From Pseudobdellovibrionaceae bacterium (lineage in GTDB: Bacteria; Bdellovibrionota; Bdellovibrionia; Bdellovibrionales; UBA1609), in the NCBI GenBank assembly GCA_020635055.1, contig JACKAN010000015.1:1-64000 (forward strand): 64,000 bases of DNA, read 5' to 3'. The first letter of the stretch is position 1. Each line of letters opens with the position of its first letter. Of this stretch, positions 61,699-64,000 are shown piece by piece. The position numbers and the translations under genes are program-made. The notes beneath the pieces are model-generated. The model saw nothing but the letters and a program-made list of their open reading frames with translations. It had not been told where the DNA came from and searched no databases.

Positions 61699-62079
61699 AT
61701 GGACAATACAATATTAAGAAAAAAATTAAATACATACAAATCCCCAAAAGGCTCACTTAAAGGTATGAGTCACGAGGTGATTCTTGAGGTACTACAGGCT
61801 TGGCAAAACTGGCCCGGCAGTACAGCAGATCTTTATAGGGATTTGGGGCTTAGTAAAGGTCAAATGTCTGCTTTGATTCGTGCAGGAAAGAAGCTGGTAA
61901 AAAATGGTGCTGTTGTTGAGAGTGAATTTAAAGAGGTAAAGGTGGAATCAGTGCCTGTATATGATGATAACTGTAACTCCCCTATTACTGTGAAGTGGGA
62001 CAGGAATAAGGTGATCCGTTTTTCACAAGTGGATCAATTAGTGGATTTTTTAAATAAAGTGGAGAAGAAAGCCGCGTGA
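61699..62079 (+). CDS. tnpA: IS66-family accessory protein TnpA
   Basis: This is a 126-residue accessory protein of the IS66 first-frame type with LEVLQAWQNWPGSTADLYRDLGLSKGQMSALIRAGKKL, a helix-turn-helix region. The open frame extends to 61642. I choose ATG 61699 because GGAGG lies 8 nt upstream. Its stop overlaps the tnpB start by 4 bp. Confidence 0.8.
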   Translation: MDNTILRKKLNTYKSPKGSLKGMSHEVILEVLQAWQNWPGSTADLYRDLGLSKGQMSALIRAGKKLVKNGAVVESEFKEVKVESVPVYDDNCNSPITVKWDRNKVIRFSQVDQLVDFLNKVEKKAA

Positions 62080-62480
62080 TTGCCTTTAATCGTACAACAA
62101 AGATATATGTAAGTAAGGAGCCCACGGACATGCGGGCTTCTTACGACACATTATTTAACAAAGCAAAGTCGGTATTAGAAAAGGATCCCTTTTCGGGTCA
62201 TTTGTTTGTATTTATAAACCGGTTAAGAACGTCGATGAAGTGTCTATATTACGACGGCACGGGATTAGTTATAGTGTCCAAGCGTTTAGAGCGCGGCACG
62301 TTTTCGAAGATAAATCCATTTTACAAGAAAGAAATTGTATTAACTCAGGCGGAGTTTTCATTGTATTTTGAGGGTGCAGATTTAGAGAAAAGATTTATTG
62401 ATTCCCCGAGTGAAATAAAAAAAAGTTATCAAAAAAACACATGCCGCAACGGGAGTGCGTTGCAAAATTTAATCGTGTAA
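62076..62480 (+). CDS. tnpB: IS66-family Orf2 (TnpB)
   Basis: This is a 134-residue IS66 second-frame protein with RTTKIYVSKEPTDMRASYDTL and DPFSGHLFVFINRLRTSMKCLYYDGTGLVIVSKRLERGTF, the canonical TnpB motifs. It starts with GTG overlapping tnpA. Its role in transposition is known to be needed in some IS66 elements, though the mechanism is not clear. Confidence 0.9.
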   Translation: MIAFNRTTKIYVSKEPTDMRASYDTLFNKAKSVLEKDPFSGHLFVFINRLRTSMKCLYYDGTGLVIVSKRLERGTFSKINPFYKKEIVLTQAEFSLYFEGADLEKRFIDSPSEIKKSYQKNTCRNGSALQNLIV

Positions 62481-62494
62481 TTTGTAATGCTCGA

Positions 62495-64000
62495 ATGGAT
62501 CAAAAAGAATTATTTAAACCTATTCCTGTTGATAAGCTTTCAACATTTTCAAAAGAAGAATTAATAATTTTACTTCGTGGTGAGCAGCAAATAAGACAAC
62601 AGATTGAAAAAGAAGTTGATCGTCTTCGGGCGTCGAACAATGAATTGGAGCAAAAGTCATTTTACATAGAAGAGCAGTACATCACGATCAAGAACAAATA
62701 TTTTGGTAAGAGTTCCGAGAGAGAACCTAGCGAAAATGATCGTAAAAAGCACCTTAAAAAGAACAAAAAAATGAAGAAGAAAGTTCAGCTTCCGTCGCTT
62801 CGCTACCCTGACGCTCCGTTAATAGAGCGAGAAGTGACATTAGATAACTTACCCAGTTGTAAATGCTGTGGCACAGAGATGAGCGACTCTGGGATGACAG
62901 AGAACAGTGAGTTTTTAACAGCGGTACCTCAGCAATTTTTTGTCATCCGTCAAAAACGTCATAAGTACAGATGTGGTAAATGTCATGGAGATATAGTGAC
63001 AGCGCCTTCACCACCAAGAATAAAACCAGGCTCTAGTTACAGTGATGAGATGATGTTGGATGTAGCCTTAAGTAAGTACTGTGACCTGATCCCAGTAGAG
63101 AGGTACTCGAGTATAGCAGGAAGAGCTGGGTTAATGGATTTACCGCCGCAGAGTTTAATCGGGACAACTCATAATGTGGCTGATTATGTTGAAGGGGCTT
63201 ACAGTAAAGTAAAAAAAGAAATCACAATTGAAAAAGTATTAAATGCCGATGAAACGCCCCACAGGATGTTAGAAGACCACGGAGATAAGAGTTGGTACTT
63301 GTGGGGGTTTTCGACAAGGAGAAGCAGTTATTTTGAGATCCACGACACCCGAAGTGGTGACGTAGCTTCTGAGATTTTAAATAAATCAAAATGTGAATAT
63401 TTAGTGAGTGATGTATTTAGTGGTTATGCCAAAGCCGTACGAGTGAGTAACGTTTACCGTAAAGAAAACAAGCTGCCACTATTAAAAAACGTTTATTGCA
63501 ATGCTCATGCGAGGCGTAAGTTTAAGGAAGCCGCAGAGAAGTATACAGATGAGGCACAGTATTTTATAGAGGCGTATAAAAAGATCTATCGATTGGAAAA
63601 GATAGCCAAAGCTCGTCCCCCAAGTCGGGTTTTACGAGTCCGCAGGTTAATGACAAAATTGTTTGAGGAAATGAAGGAAACTGCTATCGAAAATGTAGCT
63701 GGCTACTCTAGTAAAAGTAAGATAGCTATTGCAATGAAGTACTTCCTTAAAAATTATGAGGGGTTGACGTTATTTATAAAAAATAAAGAATTACCCATAG
63801 ACAACAACTCACAGGAACGGCAAATGAGGAGTCCAGTTATTGGTCGAAAAACTTGGTATGGAACTCACTCAAAAAGAGGGGCCAGGACAACAGCCATATT
63901 ATTTTCCTTAGTAGAGTCTTGTAAACTCAACAATGTAAATCCAAGAGAATATTTTAAAAAACTAGTCGAAGATCTCCACAAAGGCAAAGAACCCTATACC
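62495..64000 (+). CDS. tnpC: IS66-family DDE transposase TnpC, 3' end outside the window
   Basis: From ATG 62495, just after tnpB, a continuous 502-codon frame without a stop encodes the IS66 transposase. A coiled N-terminal part leads to a zinc-ribbon (CKCCG...CGKC), then the catalytic core with NADETPHR (first Asp), VSDVFSGY (second Asp) and NNSQERQMR (Glu). No stop occurs before 64000, so the C-terminus lies beyond the window. The catalytic residues look intact. Confidence 0.92.
   Translation, partial: MDQKELFKPIPVDKLSTFSKEELIILLRGEQQIRQQIEKEVDRLRASNNELEQKSFYIEEQYITIKNKYFGKSSEREPSENDRKKHLKKNKKMKKKVQLPSLRYPDAPLIEREVTLDNLPSCKCCGTEMSDSGMTENSEFLTAVPQQFFVIRQKRHKYRCGKCHGDIVTAPSPPRIKPGSSYSDEMMLDVALSKYCDLIPVERYSSIAGRAGLMDLPPQSLIGTTHNVADYVEGAYSKVKKEITIEKVLNADETPHRMLEDHGDKSWYLWGFSTRRSSYFEIHDTRSGDVASEILNKSKCEYLVSDVFSGYAKAVRVSNVYRKENKLPLLKNVYCNAHARRKFKEAAEKYTDEAQYFIEAYKKIYRLEKIAKARPPSRVLRVRRLMTKLFEEMKETAIENVAGYSSKSKIAIAMKYFLKNYEGLTLFIKNKELPIDNNSQERQMRSPVIGRKTWYGTHSKRGARTTAILFSLVESCKLNNVNPREYFKKLVEDLHKGKEPYT

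Larger units (their letters stand above)
61491..64000 (+). mobile_element. IS66-family element, left part (right end outside window)
   Basis: Three consecutive frames in the IS66 order tnpA-tnpB-tnpC occupy 61699 to the window end. The proposed left end starts at GTAGCGTAAAAAA (61491), which resembles the GTAAGCG-type start of IS66 ends, but no right end is available to confirm it. tnpC still runs at 64000, so the element continues beyond the window. Confidence 0.75.

Noticed and set aside
1..64000. tRNA, rRNA, riboswitch and CRISPR features; promoter -35/-10 boxes
   Set aside because: No cloverleaf, rRNA block, known aptamer core or spacer array was seen. Promoter boxes could not be chosen reliably by eye in this A+T-rich sequence, so none were claimed.

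Overview
The window is a chromosomal segment of an A+T-rich Gram-negative bacterium. The best fit is the Bdellovibrionota, a Bdellovibrio or Pseudobdellovibrio-like lineage. The assignment is an inference. It rests on the rpsO-pnp-M16 peptidase order, a DQHA-type endonuclease MutL, a complete type II secretion (T2SS) operon that includes gspN, many Sec-exported barrels and c-type cytochromes, and a large trimeric fibre gene like the adhesive fibres of predatory bacteria. No rRNA, tRNA or CRISPR was seen.

Layout. 0-3.7 kb: end of rpsO, pnp and an M16 peptidase. 3.9-8.8 kb (minus strand): a RoxA-like di-heme cytochrome and a cluster of little-known membrane or envelope genes. 8.9-18.4 kb (plus strand): small membrane proteins, a dolichol-phosphate-mannose-synthase-like glycosyltransferase, then mutL-miaA-yicC-gmk-rpoZ-rel and a DoxX protein. 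18.5-20.2 kb (minus): envelope proteins and ssb. 20.3-36.3 kb (minus): the T2SS genes in the order gspC, D, (yceI), E, F, G, H, I, J, K, L, M, N. A group II intron sits between gspK and gspL. A long hairpin covers the yceI ribosome-binding site. Multiple frameshifts affect gspC, the 5' third of gspD and yceI. 36.5-38 kb: a degenerate FabD-like protein and a rhomboid protease. 38.4-44.6 kb: one giant fibre gene of about 1,607 codons ending in a peptidase S74 chaperone, split by a cleanly bounded IS256-family element. 44.6-58.9 kb: a possible clan CD peptidase, a helical-repeat protein, a c-type cytochrome and haem-porin module, a secreted SH3/NlpC-P60-like protein, mpl, barrels, a LysR regulator and a membrane-fused spermidine-synthase-like protein. 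59-64 kb: mobile DNA, namely a 2.27-kb element with perfect 16-bp inverted ends and 9-bp target duplications, then an IS66-family element running off the window.

How the parts relate. Housekeeping modules (RNA turnover, mismatch repair, tRNA modification, GMP and ppGpp metabolism) are intact. The accessory modules concern the envelope and secretion: T2SS export, outer-membrane barrels, haem proteins, muropeptide recycling, proteases and surface fibre. These would suit a bacterium that attacks or digests other cells, although predation cannot be shown from this sequence. Mobile elements have hit exactly these accessory genes: the fibre gene by IS256 and the T2SS operon by a group II intron. 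Homopolymer-type indels cluster at 32.8-36.3 kb and in the 60-kb transposase, so a reader should decide whether these are true decay or sequencing error before inferring loss of function.
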